NCBI GenBank assembly: GCA_041158765.1
Contig: JBEBAU010000043.1
Location: 1 to 18,416, forward strand
Length of the DNA stretch: 18,416 nucleotides
Direction: 5' to 3'
Source of the DNA: JAQBRD01 sp041158765
GTDB taxonomy: Bacteria; Patescibacteriota; Minisyncoccia; Phycocordibacterales; PALSA-1337
Positions 1 to 7,318 of this stretch are shown one piece after another. Numbering within the stretch: position 1 is the first letter of the stretch; the number at the start of each line of letters is the position of its first letter. Made by a program: the position numbers and the translations under genes. The notes beneath the pieces were generated by a model that had not been told where the DNA came from, made no database searches, and saw only the letters and a list, made by a program, of their open reading frames with translations.

Positions 1-295
1 TCGTGCGGGGAAGAAGATTGAATGATTGAAATACGAAGCCAATTTTGTCTCGTCTAATATCAGCGAGCTCATCATCAGTGAGTTTGGATGCGTCCTTGTT
101 ATCAAGAAAATATGTACCAGAAGTTGGTGTATCAAGAGCTCCAAGAATGTGCATGAGTGTAGATTTGCCGGAACCAGATGGTCCCATGATTGCGACAAAT
201 TCACCATCTTGTATGTTGAAGCTCACACCTTTGAGTGCGGTGAATGAAATATCTCCTGTCGTATATGTTTTTGTGACATTTTTTATTTCAATCAT
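1..295 (-). CDS. ABC transporter ATP-binding protein, MacB/LolD type (partial, N-terminal 98 residues)
   Basis: This is the N-terminal part of an ABC ATPase, cut by the window edge. The Walker A motif GPSGSGKST is at residues 38-46 and the Q-loop GFVFQSFNLLP begins near residue 86. The ATG at 295-293 gives the usual start MIEIKNVTKTY. Family knowledge: MacB/LolD-type ATPases power export or lipoprotein release together with a FtsX-like permease and, for MacB, a periplasmic adaptor. The gene starts 10 nt after the MacA-like adaptor gene on the same strand, so it is probably the ATPase of that transporter; a permease gene would be expected just beyond the window. No Shine-Dalgarno sequence precedes the start. 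Walker B and the signature motif lie outside the window, so the exact subfamily is not settled. Confidence 0.93.
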   Translation of the reverse strand, partial: MIEIKNVTKTYTTGDISFTALKGVSFNIQDGEFVAIMGPSGSGKSTLMHILGALDTPTSGTYFLDNKDASKLTDDELADIRRDKIGFVFQSFNLLPRT

Positions 296-305
296 TCGGG
301 TGAAA

Positions 306-1997
306 TTATCGTCCTACAGCTCGACCTGCATTAGCTCCAGTTGCTCTACCTCCGACAGCGCTCAAGATATTAGGTGTTGTTGATGTGGTTTTTGTTGACC
401 CTGTAGTTGTTTTGATAATAACTTGATCACCTTCTTTGAGACCTGAAATAATCTCGGTGTTGGTATCATTTGATGTGCCAATTTCTATGTTTTTTGATAC
501 AGGTGTTTGTGTTGAGGTAATGCCAGCGTTTCTTGCAGCTTTGATTTCAGCTTGTGGTATTGGTGTTGTGAAGACCTGAACATATGAACCTCTCGCTGAG
601 CTTTTTATTGCGGAATTTGGCACAACAAGTACGTCTTCTTTTGTCTCAGTGATAATTGAAGCATTCACACTCATGCCTGCTTTCACTCTATTGTCTTGTG
701 TATCAAATGTAATTGTTACACCGTATGTTACAACTCCTTGTGATACCGTACCAACGCCATCTATCTCGGAAACTTGTCCATTAATTGTAAGGCCCTCTAT
801 CGCATCGAAGGTGAGCGTGGACTTGTTGCCAATTGCGATTTTTGCAACATCGACTTCATTGAGTGATATCACAGCGGTTTTGTTTGCAGTAATAATAGTA
901 GCTATTGCAGCTCCAGATGAAATTGTATCGTTCTGCTTCACATCGAGTTTTGCGATGACACAATCAAATGGTGCTCGAATGAAGTTGTCATCATAATTAT
1001 TCTGCTGTTGTTCGAGAGCAATTCGTGCTGAAGCAAGCTCGAGTTCATCTGGGCCGGTTTTGAGATCTATGAGAGAGGTTTGTGCTTGTATGAGACTTGA
1101 TGTGTCATTTGAGATTGCAGTACTTGCCCCGATAAGTGCAGCAAGGTGTGTATTTGTTTCACTTATCCATGTACTTACGCTTGTTTGAAAGGATGCAGTG
1201 TTTGTAAGGTTATATGTTGAGTCACTTTGGATGGTATCAACGACAATTTTTGCATCTTTGAGTGAAAGGGAAAGTGTCTTTGCTGCATCGGCAGTCTTTT
1301 TGATCAATTGTTCAACTGTCGACGTGGGTGTAGATGCAGTAATTGCTTTGTAATCAATAAGTGTTGAATTGTATTTGTTTAATGCGATATCAAAATTTAT
1401 TCCCGCATCATTTCGGTATTTGCGAATTGTTTCATTTACTGAAGAGAGATTTTGATCACTGAGGTAGCCAGTCCTTCCATATAGAGCGGTTTTCATACCA
1501 TCAATGACACCTGGTAGGTCGGTGAAGGCTGAAGCAATAGCGTCGAGGGCTTCTACATAGTCATTTGAAAGGGTTTCACCAGCTTTGCGCACATTTTCTT
1601 CAGCTTGAAGCATGGAGAGCGTATCAGCAGGCTTCACGAGTTTCTGATATGCAATACGTGCACTCTGGAGGCTCAAACTTGCAGCGCGTGAGTCGATTTG
1701 TACAATAAGAGTCTGGGCTTTTATGGTGTCGCCGTTTTTGACGGGAACAGCAACAATGGTTCCTGAAGTCTGACTTTTCAAATCAATTTGACTTGAAGCA
1801 GATACCTGTCCGGTTCCGCTTATTGTAGTTACGATCGTGCCTTTTGAAACAGTGCCAATAGTATAGAGCGTCTGTGTCGAGCTATCAGTATATGCTTTGA
1901 CGCCCATATACCCAGCAAAAATAATAATGATTGCAATCACAATGCTTGTTTTTTTGTATGCAAGAACGTATTTTTTTATGCTGAGTATTTTTTTCAT
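306..1997 (-). CDS. Efflux periplasmic adaptor subunit, HlyD/MacA family, unusually long
   Basis: A 563-residue membrane-fusion (adaptor) protein. A positively charged start is followed by one membrane anchor (about residues 16-36). The first half of a lipoyl-like domain spans about 47-105 (LKSQTSGTIVAVPVKNGD). A long, probably alpha-helical hairpin follows, and the second lipoyl half is recognisable at FIRAPFDCVIAKLDVKQND. Then come a beta-barrel region and a C-terminal membrane-proximal domain ending in a low-complexity Ser/Thr and Gly/Arg/Ala tail. MacA proteins are usually about 370 residues; the extra length is mostly in the hairpin, which includes a segment not typical of MacA. Family role: links an inner-membrane ABC pump to the outer envelope. 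It lies 1 nt after the DUF5666-like gene and 10 nt before the ABC ATPase, so all three are probably co-transcribed. In a monoderm-like cell the partner outside the membrane would differ from TolC. Confidence 0.9.
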   Translation of the reverse strand: MKKILSIKKYVLAYKKTSIVIAIIIIFAGYMGVKAYTDSSTQTLYTIGTVSKGTIVTTISGTGQVSASSQIDLKSQTSGTIVAVPVKNGDTIKAQTLIVQIDSRAASLSLQSARIAYQKLVKPADTLSMLQAEENVRKAGETLSNDYVEALDAIASAFTDLPGVIDGMKTALYGRTGYLSDQNLSSVNETIRKYRNDAGINFDIALNKYNSTLIDYKAITASTPTSTVEQLIKKTADAAKTLSLSLKDAKIVVDTIQSDSTYNLTNTASFQTSVSTWISETNTHLAALIGASTAISNDTSSLIQAQTSLIDLKTGPDELELASARIALEQQQNNYDDNFIRAPFDCVIAKLDVKQNDTISSGAAIATIITANKTAVISLNEVDVAKIAIGNKSTLTFDAIEGLTINGQVSEIDGVGTVSQGVVTYGVTITFDTQDNRVKAGMSVNASIITETKEDVLVVPNSAIKSSARGSYVQVFTTPIPQAEIKAARNAGITSTQTPVSKNIEIGTSNDTNTEIISGLKEGDQVIIKTTTGSTKTTSTTPNILSAVGGRATGANAGRAVGR

Positions 1998-1998
1998 G

Positions 1999-2502
1999 TT
2001 ATTTTGTTGAGCTAGCTGACATTAGTGAAGGTGGTGGTGGCAATATTCTGATAAATCGCGCAGTGACGTTATTGGTATTATCGTTTGGTTCTCCGATAAC
2101 AACCACCATATCTCCGATAAGAATGTCTTTTGGTGAAATCTTATCTCGGAATTTGTGAATGATTGTCGAAGGATCAATCTCGACGATCTTTTCGACAGCA
2201 TCAACTCCAGACACGATAATAGTAGGGAGAGTGACCTTCACGACTTTACCGACAGCACCATGTCCACCAGGGAGGTCATCTTGGTCAAAACCCCGCATCA
2301 TGGTCTCGCCAAGGCCTCGAGGTTTTTGTTGATCAAATGCTCGATAGTACTTTTCACCAGTTTTGAATGAAAAAGCAGCTTTGTGATATCCGACAAAAAT
2401 ACCAGCTTGAAATACAACGAGGAGCAACATACATGCAATGAGTGCAGCAATAAGAATTCTGAATGTTTTTGATTTGTGAAGATTTTTGATATCGATGGTC
2501 AT
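1999..2502 (-). CDS. Membrane-anchored DUF5666-like protein
   Basis: A 167-residue protein with a short basic N-terminus, one transmembrane segment (about residues 15-37) and an extracytoplasmic domain. The region from about 83 to 154 (GAVGKVVKVTLPTIIVSG and later GDMVVVIGEP) has the beta-strand pattern of small OB-like DUF5666 domains: short strands, a 'V.G.V..V' opening, and a 'GD.V.V.G' element before a final strand. It ends in a Pro-run and Ser-rich tail. It lies 10 nt after the 131-residue membrane protein gene and 1 nt before the adaptor gene, so it belongs to the sigma/efflux operon. The biochemical role is unknown; the location suggests an envelope component or accessory of the transporter. 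The same type of domain occurs twice in the exported protein at 6427-7266. Confidence 0.75.
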   Translation of the reverse strand: MTIDIKNLHKSKTFRILIAALIACMLLLVVFQAGIFVGYHKAAFSFKTGEKYYRAFDQQKPRGLGETMMRGFDQDDLPGGHGAVGKVVKVTLPTIIVSGVDAVEKIVEIDPSTIIHKFRDKISPKDILIGDMVVVIGEPNDNTNNVTARFIRILPPPPSLMSASSTK

Positions 2503-2512
2503 GGGTTTTTTG

Positions 2513-2908
2513 TTATATGGTTTGTGTTGTCATGAAAGCTCCTCGTGCATCTCGTACTGTCTTGCCCAAAGACCACAGGAAGAGAGCTGTCACACCGAGT
2601 AATACGGCAAAGCCAAATACTGGTAGAGATTCGGCAATAGATATAGACAGCTCTCGCCAGTATGTAACGAGAGTGGTTCCATCTGAAAGTATCAAAGAAA
2701 TATATTCATATGCACCAGACTTGGTAAGTGCTTGTGAAAGGTAGCTGGTGATTGGAACAAGAGAGGTGAGCGAAGCGAGCGCGACGGCGCCAAGGCCAAA
2801 AAAGTGCCGTCGCGCTGCGGTACGCTCTGCATTGTGGATACGACGAACAATATGCTGTTCGAGATCTTGAGGGAATGCTATTCTGCTGTATTTTGTGTTG
2901 TGGTTCAT
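2513..2908 (-). CDS. Two-helix membrane protein, possible anti-sigma factor
   Basis: A 131-residue protein of no family I recognise. A charged cytoplasmic-looking N-terminal segment (residues 1-35, with a helix rich in Arg, Glu and His) is followed by one hydrophobic helix at about 36-60. An extracytoplasmic stretch of about 30 residues and a second hydrophobic helix at about 92-116 come next. It starts 21 nt after the ECF-like sigma gene on the same strand. Family context: ECF sigma factors are often co-encoded with a membrane anti-sigma factor that binds sigma through its cytoplasmic N-terminus. Position and topology fit that role. No HxxxCxxC zinc anti-sigma motif is present, so the role is inferred only from context. 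No Shine-Dalgarno motif is seen. Confidence 0.8.
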   Translation of the reverse strand: MNHNTKYSRIAFPQDLEQHIVRRIHNAERTAARRHFFGLGAVALASLTSLVPITSYLSQALTKSGAYEYISLILSDGTTLVTYWRELSISIAESLPVFGFAVLLGVTALFLWSLGKTVRDARGAFMTTQTI

Positions 2909-2929
2909 CTGATATGTTGTAATACGTTG

Positions 2930-3544
2930 TTATGGCCTATTTTGGTGCATACGCTCGATAATTTGCTTTAGTTTTTCGAGTGCTCGCCGGTATTTGCTCT
3001 TCACGGTATTCATTGGTATGTCGAGGATTTCTGCGACATCTTCGAATGTTAATTCTTCGTAATTATGAAGGAGAATGATGCTGCGTTCATGAAGTGAAAG
3101 GGTTTCAAGAGCTTTTTCAATAATTTGTACGTTTTCTTCTTTTTCAAAAAGCTCGTGCGCAAGTGGTTCAGTATCAGCAATCGTATCTGTAATTCCGCGT
3201 TCGTCGCCGTTTTCTGCATGTGTATCGCTCCACTCATCGATTGCAGAAAACGGCGTCGCTTTCTTTTTTCTGAACCAATCTATTGTAGTATTACGTGCTA
3301 TTGCGAAGAGCCATGTTTGAAAAGCGCGATCATTACTTGTTTCTGATACTTTGAATCGCTTCGCATGTTTCCATGCTTTGACAAATGTGTCTTGTACGAT
3401 ATCAGCAGTGTCTGCATGTCCAGATGAAAGTCTATATACAAAAGCAAAAATAGATCGCGTATGTCGTAGTACGATAGTATCGAACGCCCGCGAATTTCCA
3501 GCAAGATATTCTGTTATTAATTCTATGTCTGTGCGTGTATCCAT
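2930..3544 (-). CDS. RNA polymerase sigma factor, sigma-70 family, ECF type
   Basis: A 204-residue sigma factor that redirects RNA polymerase to specific promoters. Region 2 covers about residues 18-97, with the helix HADTADIVQDTFVKAWKHA and the DNA-melting segment WLFAIARNTTIDWFRKKK. Region 4 covers about 140-197, with a helix-turn-helix around LTFEDVAEILDIPMNTVKSK. Regions 1.1 and 3 are absent, as in ECF sigmas. The acidic linker between regions 2 and 4 (about 98-138) is somewhat long. It starts 3 nt after the PLP-enzyme gene stop and is followed by a likely membrane anti-sigma and export genes. The arrangement suggests that it controls envelope or export genes, perhaps including this operon. 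The target promoters cannot be deduced from this window. Confidence 0.95.
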   Translation of the reverse strand: MDTRTDIELITEYLAGNSRAFDTIVLRHTRSIFAFVYRLSSGHADTADIVQDTFVKAWKHAKRFKVSETSNDRAFQTWLFAIARNTTIDWFRKKKATPFSAIDEWSDTHAENGDERGITDTIADTEPLAHELFEKEENVQIIEKALETLSLHERSIILLHNYEELTFEDVAEILDIPMNTVKSKYRRALEKLKQIIERMHQNRP

Positions 3545-3547
3545 GAG

Positions 3548-4537
3548 TTATTCGCCGCATATAATACAAGCGACAGCCCCATCCCAACTTCTTCCTGCAT
3601 AGAGTGCATTCATAAGACCAGCGACACCTAACGCACCATTTGCGGACACGCTGAGCCGACCGCCACTTTCATTAATTGCATGCTTTTCAATAAGATTACG
3701 AGCAGTATCAATTATTTCATTCGTAGCAATCCAGCCTGAACCACCAGTCTTTTCTATTAGAGGAACAAGTTTGTTTTTGCGAAGAGCAGTGTGATCAACT
3801 ATTGCATCTGCAATTGATACTTCACTTACCCCATGTCCTTCACCAATACTTGTAGCGACGCTGTCTTCATTAAAAGCCTCTGATAGTGGGTGGCATGATG
3901 TCGTTTGTACGATATGTACTTCGATTGCTTTGCGGGGTTTGCCGTTTTTTCCAGCATTCTTCAAAAAAAAGTCTGAAAGAGCTTGTGCAGTTGTGCCCGA
4001 TGAAGCACCAATAAATACTGCACGAAGATCAGGAATTGCCATGAGTTCTTCGCCGAGGCTCTCGTATCCGACAAGTGCACTGTCATCGTTTGATTGGCGA
4101 AGACCACGAACGCCCGCTTCTTGTGTTTTTGCAAAAAGCATTTGGAGCGGGCGTTCGTGCGCACTTACACGAATATATTCAGATTTGAGCGCATCAAGCT
4201 TTGCACGCTTGCGAGCGGGGATTTTTTGTCCAATAAGAATATCGAGAATAATTGGTTCGCTATCTGCGGTGTTCGCACGCGTGGCATTCAAATCCGTAAT
4301 ATAGAGCGCAGCAGCAAGCGCCGCATTTCCTGAAGACGAAATCACAAAAGACTTGATACCCTCAGCAATGCCTTTGTCTATCATATGGGGTATTGAACGA
4401 CCTTTGTGTGAACCAAGCGGATGAAGATCTTCTCGTTTCAAAAAAAGCTTTTCAAAAGCTGGTGTTCCTGATACCGCAGCGGCAAGCTCTGGGTATGATT
4501 CGTGTGGGGTTATGTGTGTGCCTATTTCTCGTTTCAT
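3548..4537 (-). CDS. Fold-type II PLP-dependent enzyme (threonine synthase / TrpB-like superfamily)
   Basis: A 329-residue enzyme of the tryptophan-synthase-beta fold. The sequence FLKREDLHPLGSHKGR holds the probable Schiff-base lysine K45, in a context like the KREDL...GAHK motif of TrpB. SSSGNAA (67-73) is the usual substrate or cofactor loop. GASSGTTAQ (177-185) resembles the PLP phosphate-binding loop. Members include threonine synthase, threonine dehydratase, cysteine synthase and diaminopropionate lyase; the substrate cannot be assigned here. The start ATG at 4537 has a -10-like TAGTAT ending 6 nt upstream, so the transcript is probably leaderless. It heads the operon with the sigma factor (3 nt gap), an odd pairing for an amino-acid enzyme. 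The neighbouring divergent LysW-like gene hints at amino-acid metabolism, but this is inference. Confidence 0.85.
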   Translation of the reverse strand: MKREIGTHITPHESYPELAAAVSGTPAFEKLFLKREDLHPLGSHKGRSIPHMIDKGIAEGIKSFVISSSGNAALAAALYITDLNATRANTADSEPIILDILIGQKIPARKRAKLDALKSEYIRVSAHERPLQMLFAKTQEAGVRGLRQSNDDSALVGYESLGEELMAIPDLRAVFIGASSGTTAQALSDFFLKNAGKNGKPRKAIEVHIVQTTSCHPLSEAFNEDSVATSIGEGHGVSEVSIADAIVDHTALRKNKLVPLIEKTGGSGWIATNEIIDTARNLIEKHAINESGGRLSVSANGALGVAGLMNALYAGRSWDGAVACIICGE

Positions 4538-4543
4538 ATTGCT

Positions 4544-4549
4544 ATACTA
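4544..4549 (-). promoter_or_regulatory. -10 element of the PLP/sigma/efflux operon
   Basis: TAGTAT on the minus strand, followed by 6 nt (AGCAAT) and then the ATG at 4537. With a start site about 7 nt after the hexamer, transcription would begin at the A of the ATG. A good -35 is not obvious, because the upstream region belongs to the divergent gene. Confidence 0.5.
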
Positions 4550-4564
4550 CACTCTTTTCGGTAG

Positions 4565-4570
4565 TATATA
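4565..4570 (+). promoter_or_regulatory. -10 element of the LysW-like gene
   Basis: TATATA (or the overlapping TAGTAT at 4562-4567) is followed by AAGCAT and then the ATG at 4577. It lies in the 39-nt region shared with the divergent PLP operon. The spacing again predicts a leaderless transcript. Confidence 0.45.
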
Positions 4571-4576
4571 AAGCAT

Positions 4577-4747
4577 ATGAAAAATACCTGCGTCTGTCCT
4601 GAATGCAAAAATCAAGTTGACCTTACCCGCTATTCTGATATCAAAGAGGGGGTTGTTATTGAATGTAATTTTTGTGGAATTACCCTTGAAGTCGTGAATG
4701 TGCTCGACGGTAATGTTGTTACTGAGATTGTTGACGAAGGGAAGTAA
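4577..4747 (+). CDS. LysW-like small zinc-ribbon protein
   Basis: A 56-residue acidic protein beginning MKNTCVCPECKNQVDL. The CPEC pair (residues 7-10) and the CNFC pair (30-33) form a zinc ribbon; the region EGVVIECNFCGITLEVV matches the strand pattern of LysW/ArgW amino-group carrier proteins. Family knowledge: LysW carries an amino acid on its C-terminal glutamate (EDWGE) during lysine or arginine synthesis, loaded by an ATP-grasp ligase. This protein ends in VDEGK and lacks that terminus, so carrier function is doubtful. An alternative is a plain zinc-ribbon protein. It is divergent from the PLP-enzyme gene, and its last 29 nt overlap the 3' end of the MurC/Mpl-like gene on the other strand. 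An ATP-grasp gene exists about 6 kb away, but no link is shown. Confidence 0.75.
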   Translation: MKNTCVCPECKNQVDLTRYSDIKEGVVIECNFCGITLEVVNVLDGNVVTEIVDEGK

Positions 4748-6251
4748 TAGTAGCTTCGATCATACCTCTGAAACCGTGTGAACCAAGAAAGGCGATAACC
4801 GAATTCTCGCCGCCCTTTTTTGCTGCTAGTATTGCTTGTGCAATAAGTGTTTCATCATTTTCTATGTAAGTTACATGCGCATGCTTTTTTGATATGTATG
4901 CAGCGAGTTCGGGCGCTTCGAGGGGAAGTTCATTTGTATTAGTTTTGGTACTATCTACTTTCAATTTGGTGAAATGCGGGAGGAATACTGTGTCTGCTTG
5001 TGCAAAAGCGCCGGTATTGTCAGCACCATCATATGTAGCAATAGAACTTTTTTGTCTACCACCAATATTTGGTTCGTATACTGCAATGAGCGCACCTTCA
5101 TAGACTTCGCGTATACTTTCAAGTACGGAACTAGCCTTTTCGGCTGTCGGAGCGTGTACATCAAGCACGGTGATGCCAGATGGTGAAGCAGTTCTATCTG
5201 TACCATCGAGGCGTCGCTCAAGTCGTCGACGAATACCTTGGAATTCGGCAATAGCTTCCACAATTGTCTGACTTGGAATACCAATATGATGTGCCATTGC
5301 GAATGCTCCAGCGATGTTTTCAGCATTAAAACGTCCAAGCATTGGTGATGTGATGTGCACAGTCTTTTTGCTATTCGCTGCAATATCCGCGTATGCAATA
5401 TCAAAAGCGATGCCGGCCTTTGTGTGTGTAATTGAATGAAAATAATAGTCAGCGTTCGTAGACTGGCCGTAGGTAATAGCCTTTCGTTGTGTGGACGCTA
5501 AGACTTTTTGTACTCCTTCATTATCGGTACAAGCGATAATTACGCCGGCTTCTGCATTTTCGGGAATTTGTTTGATGAGTTTTTCAAATGTGTGGAAGTA
5601 ATCATCTTCGGTTGGATATAAATCAGCATGGTCCCATGAAACCGAAGTAAGGAGGAGGTGTGTTGGTGAATAATAATTAAACTTAGCTTGGCGATCCCAA
5701 ATTGCAGCCTGGTATTCATCTCCTTCGACGACACTCCACGGGCTATTCGTTGTGGTGAGAGCTCCTGTTGGATGTGAAAGTGAAAGTCCTCCCGTAAAAT
5801 AACTCGGATCCATGCCCGCACGAAGAAGTATGAATGAAAGTAGAGAAGAGCTGGTTGTTTTGCCCCAAGTACCAACAGTGACGATGGACTTTTTTTGTAC
5901 GATGTATTTACCAATTGCTTGTGCGAATGACATCACCGGAATATTGTGCTCTTTTGCATATAGTGCTTCGGGGTTTGAAAGACTCGTTCCAGAACCACCA
6001 ACAATAATACTGTCGGGTTCTCCAACGCCACCCATTTCAATCGTCTGATCGAATTTCTCAGGATGCCAACCTGCATAATAGATAACACCAGCGTCAGTAA
6101 GATTTGTTGAGACAGGAGGATAAAAGCCCTTATCGCTACCAGTAACTTTGAAACCTGCTTTGTGGAGCGCAATGGCAAGTGCACCAGTTCCGACACCACA
6201 TATACCAGTAATGTGAATATGCTGCGGCTTTTGTGTCGAATCTTGTTTCAT
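4719..6251 (-). CDS. Mur ligase, MurC/Mpl-like (UDP-MurNAc:amino acid or peptide ligase)
   Basis: A 510-residue ATP-dependent ligase of peptidoglycan precursor synthesis or recycling. The N-terminal domain has HITGICGVGTGALA and KVTGSD (residues 13-40), like MurC/Mpl. The ATP loop is VGTWGKTT (126-133), where the family usually has GTHGKTT. EGDEY (176-180) and SWDHADLYPT (205-214) fit Mpl particularly well. GRFNAENIAGA and an Arg-rich GIRRRLERR stretch follow. In the C-terminal domain the usual DD.AHHPT motif appears as DVHAPT. A longer reading from 6293 exists, but I chose the ATG at 6251 because TACAAT lies 6 nt upstream and the conserved domain begins just after it. MurC adds L-Ala to UDP-MurNAc; Mpl attaches recycled tripeptide. 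The sequence alone does not decide between them. Confidence 0.88.
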   Translation of the reverse strand: MKQDSTQKPQHIHITGICGVGTGALAIALHKAGFKVTGSDKGFYPPVSTNLTDAGVIYYAGWHPEKFDQTIEMGGVGEPDSIIVGGSGTSLSNPEALYAKEHNIPVMSFAQAIGKYIVQKKSIVTVGTWGKTTSSSLLSFILLRAGMDPSYFTGGLSLSHPTGALTTTNSPWSVVEGDEYQAAIWDRQAKFNYYSPTHLLLTSVSWDHADLYPTEDDYFHTFEKLIKQIPENAEAGVIIACTDNEGVQKVLASTQRKAITYGQSTNADYYFHSITHTKAGIAFDIAYADIAANSKKTVHITSPMLGRFNAENIAGAFAMAHHIGIPSQTIVEAIAEFQGIRRRLERRLDGTDRTASPSGITVLDVHAPTAEKASSVLESIREVYEGALIAVYEPNIGGRQKSSIATYDGADNTGAFAQADTVFLPHFTKLKVDSTKTNTNELPLEAPELAAYISKKHAHVTYIENDETLIAQAILAAKKGGENSVIAFLGSHGFRGMIEATITSLRQQSQ

Positions 6252-6257
6252 ATAGGT

Positions 6258-6285
6258 ATTGTACAGAAAAATGGCCGAAAACCAA
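6258..6285 (-). promoter_or_regulatory. Promoter of the MurC/Mpl-like gene
   Basis: On the minus strand, TTGGTT (6285-6280), a 16-nt spacer, and TACAAT (6263-6258) are followed by ACCTAT and the ATG at 6251. The distance predicts a leaderless mRNA and supports the shorter start. Confidence 0.55.
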
Positions 6286-6414
6286 GAGTACAACTGTGTG
6301 GTCTAATATATTTCATGCACCATTTACGTGTCCGGTTTCGTATACCTCTATGTGAACAAAATACTCAGATTAGGATTTGCTCACATTACCAATTAAGTAT
6401 TTATAACTTTTATT
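6286..6414. other. Divergent intergenic region between the Mur ligase and DUF5666 genes
   Basis: No gene is seen here. ATGTGA at 6350-6355 and TCACAT at 6381-6386 form an inverted pair about 25 nt apart, which could be chance or a regulator site. AT-rich sequence follows toward the start of the exported protein gene. Confidence 0.3.
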
Positions 6415-6420
6415 TACAAA
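6415..6420 (+). promoter_or_regulatory. -10-like element of the exported DUF5666 gene
   Basis: TACAAA is followed by ATATCT and the ATG at 6427, again a 6-nt spacing. A second AT-rich candidate (TTTATA, with TTGCTC about 17 nt upstream) lies further back and would give a short leader. Confidence 0.35.
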
Positions 6421-6426
6421 ATATCT

Positions 6427-7266
6427 ATGAAAAAATATCTAGTTCCAGTTTCTATGCTCGCTTTGCTTGTTGGCTCATTTGCTTCAACTACAACTTCAGC
6501 ATATGCAGATAATGGCAAGGGTAATCGAGAGAATGACGATCGTCTTCGTGGTGAGGTAAGAAGTATGGAAAATTTCCAGCGAGGTGAAATAATGATAAAT
6601 CGCGATCGTCCTGCTCTCGCGGGTAGCATCGTTTCAGTAAATGGTAGTACGCTTATCGTAAGTGGTCATGCAGCTACAACCACAATACCAGTGCGACCGA
6701 TTGCTTCTGTGCTCGCGACAACAACATACACAGTTGATATTTCAAACGCCGTCATTGTGAAAAATCAAGCAACTACAACAGTTAGTGCACTTGTCGTAGG
6801 AAATTTTGTGATGGTACAGGGAACACTTACAGGTACCAATGCTGTAGCGACACGTATTGTTGTTGGAGATGTGGCGATGGGTAATCGCGATGATAATCGC
6901 GGCAAAGGAAATGCCTATGGACGAGATGATGATAAGAAAAAGGCCAGCTCAACAGCTCCAATTATCAAAGGTAATGGTCAACCAGTGATTGGTGGTAAGG
7001 TGACTGCAATCAATGGATCAAGTATGACACTTACTAATGCTGGAGGTACTACATACACTGTAGATATTTCAGCTGTGAGTTCGTCAACAACCATTGTTGT
7101 AGGGAATTCTGTTCTCGTACAGGGAACTATTAACGGTACATCAGTTACTGCTTCTGCGGTTTTTGCAGGTGATGCAAAAGCTACTAATGGAAATGATGAC
7201 AAACCGAAATCTCGAGGATTTTTTGGTGGAATCAAGCACTTCTTTTCAGGATTTTTTGGTTTCTAA
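6427..7266 (+). CDS. Exported protein with two DUF5666-like repeats
   Basis: A 279-residue protein with a clear signal peptide: MKKYL, a hydrophobic core at residues 5-19, and a probable cleavage after SAYA (about residue 27). Two homologous beta-rich units follow. Unit 1 is at about 65-148 and opens with AGSIVSVNGSTLIVSG. Unit 2 is at about 189-249 and opens with GGKVTAINGSSMTLT. Each contains a TYTVDIS strand and a VVGN..(V)(M/L)VQGT element, the DUF5666-like pattern. The two units are separated by a charged Asp/Lys/Gly linker. The C-terminus is an aromatic tail (GFFGGIKHFFSGFFGF) that looks amphipathic and might touch the membrane. The function is unknown. It is monocistronic and ends at a strong terminator. 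It may be functionally tied to the similar anchored domain at 1999-2502. Confidence 0.85.
   Translation: MKKYLVPVSMLALLVGSFASTTTSAYADNGKGNRENDDRLRGEVRSMENFQRGEIMINRDRPALAGSIVSVNGSTLIVSGHAATTTIPVRPIASVLATTTYTVDISNAVIVKNQATTTVSALVVGNFVMVQGTLTGTNAVATRIVVGDVAMGNRDDNRGKGNAYGRDDDKKKASSTAPIIKGNGQPVIGGKVTAINGSSMTLTNAGGTTYTVDISAVSSSTTIVVGNSVLVQGTINGTSVTASAVFAGDAKATNGNDDKPKSRGFFGGIKHFFSGFFGF
6619..7173 (+). repeat. Internal domain duplication (two DUF5666-like units)
   Basis: Unit 1 (about 6619-6870) and unit 2 (about 6991-7173) encode the same strand order, including near-identical TYTVDIS and VVGN...VQGT segments. Unit 1 has an extra Thr/Pro-rich insert before TYTVDIS. The DNA similarity is moderate, so the duplication is not recent. 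Confidence 0.75.
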
Positions 7267-7290
7267 TTAGGTAAGTAACTAAATGAAAAT

Positions 7291-7318
7291 AAAAAGCGCC
7301 CCGTAGAGGGCGCTTTTT
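7291..7318. terminator. Bidirectional rho-independent terminator
   Basis: A perfect 11-bp stem (7291-7301 with 7308-7318) has GC-rich AGCGCCC/GGGCGCT pairs and a 6-nt loop, CGTAGA. A-tracts and T-tracts lie on both sides, so it can serve the plus-strand DUF5666 gene and the minus-strand mraY operon. The stop codon of the ATE-like gene (7319-7317) lies partly in the stem. Confidence 0.92.

Noticed and set aside
3930..4304. 124-codon open frame antisense to the PLP-enzyme gene
   Set aside because: It is fully inside the PLP gene, which carries clear motifs. The translated product looks like reverse-strand noise.
4961..5404. 147-codon frame overlapping the Mur ligase in another frame
   Set aside because: The ligase frame has all the conserved motifs; the alternative has none.
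6252..6293. Longer N-terminus for the Mur ligase (start at 6293)
   Set aside because: It would span the TACAAT promoter element, and the conserved domain begins after the ATG at 6251.
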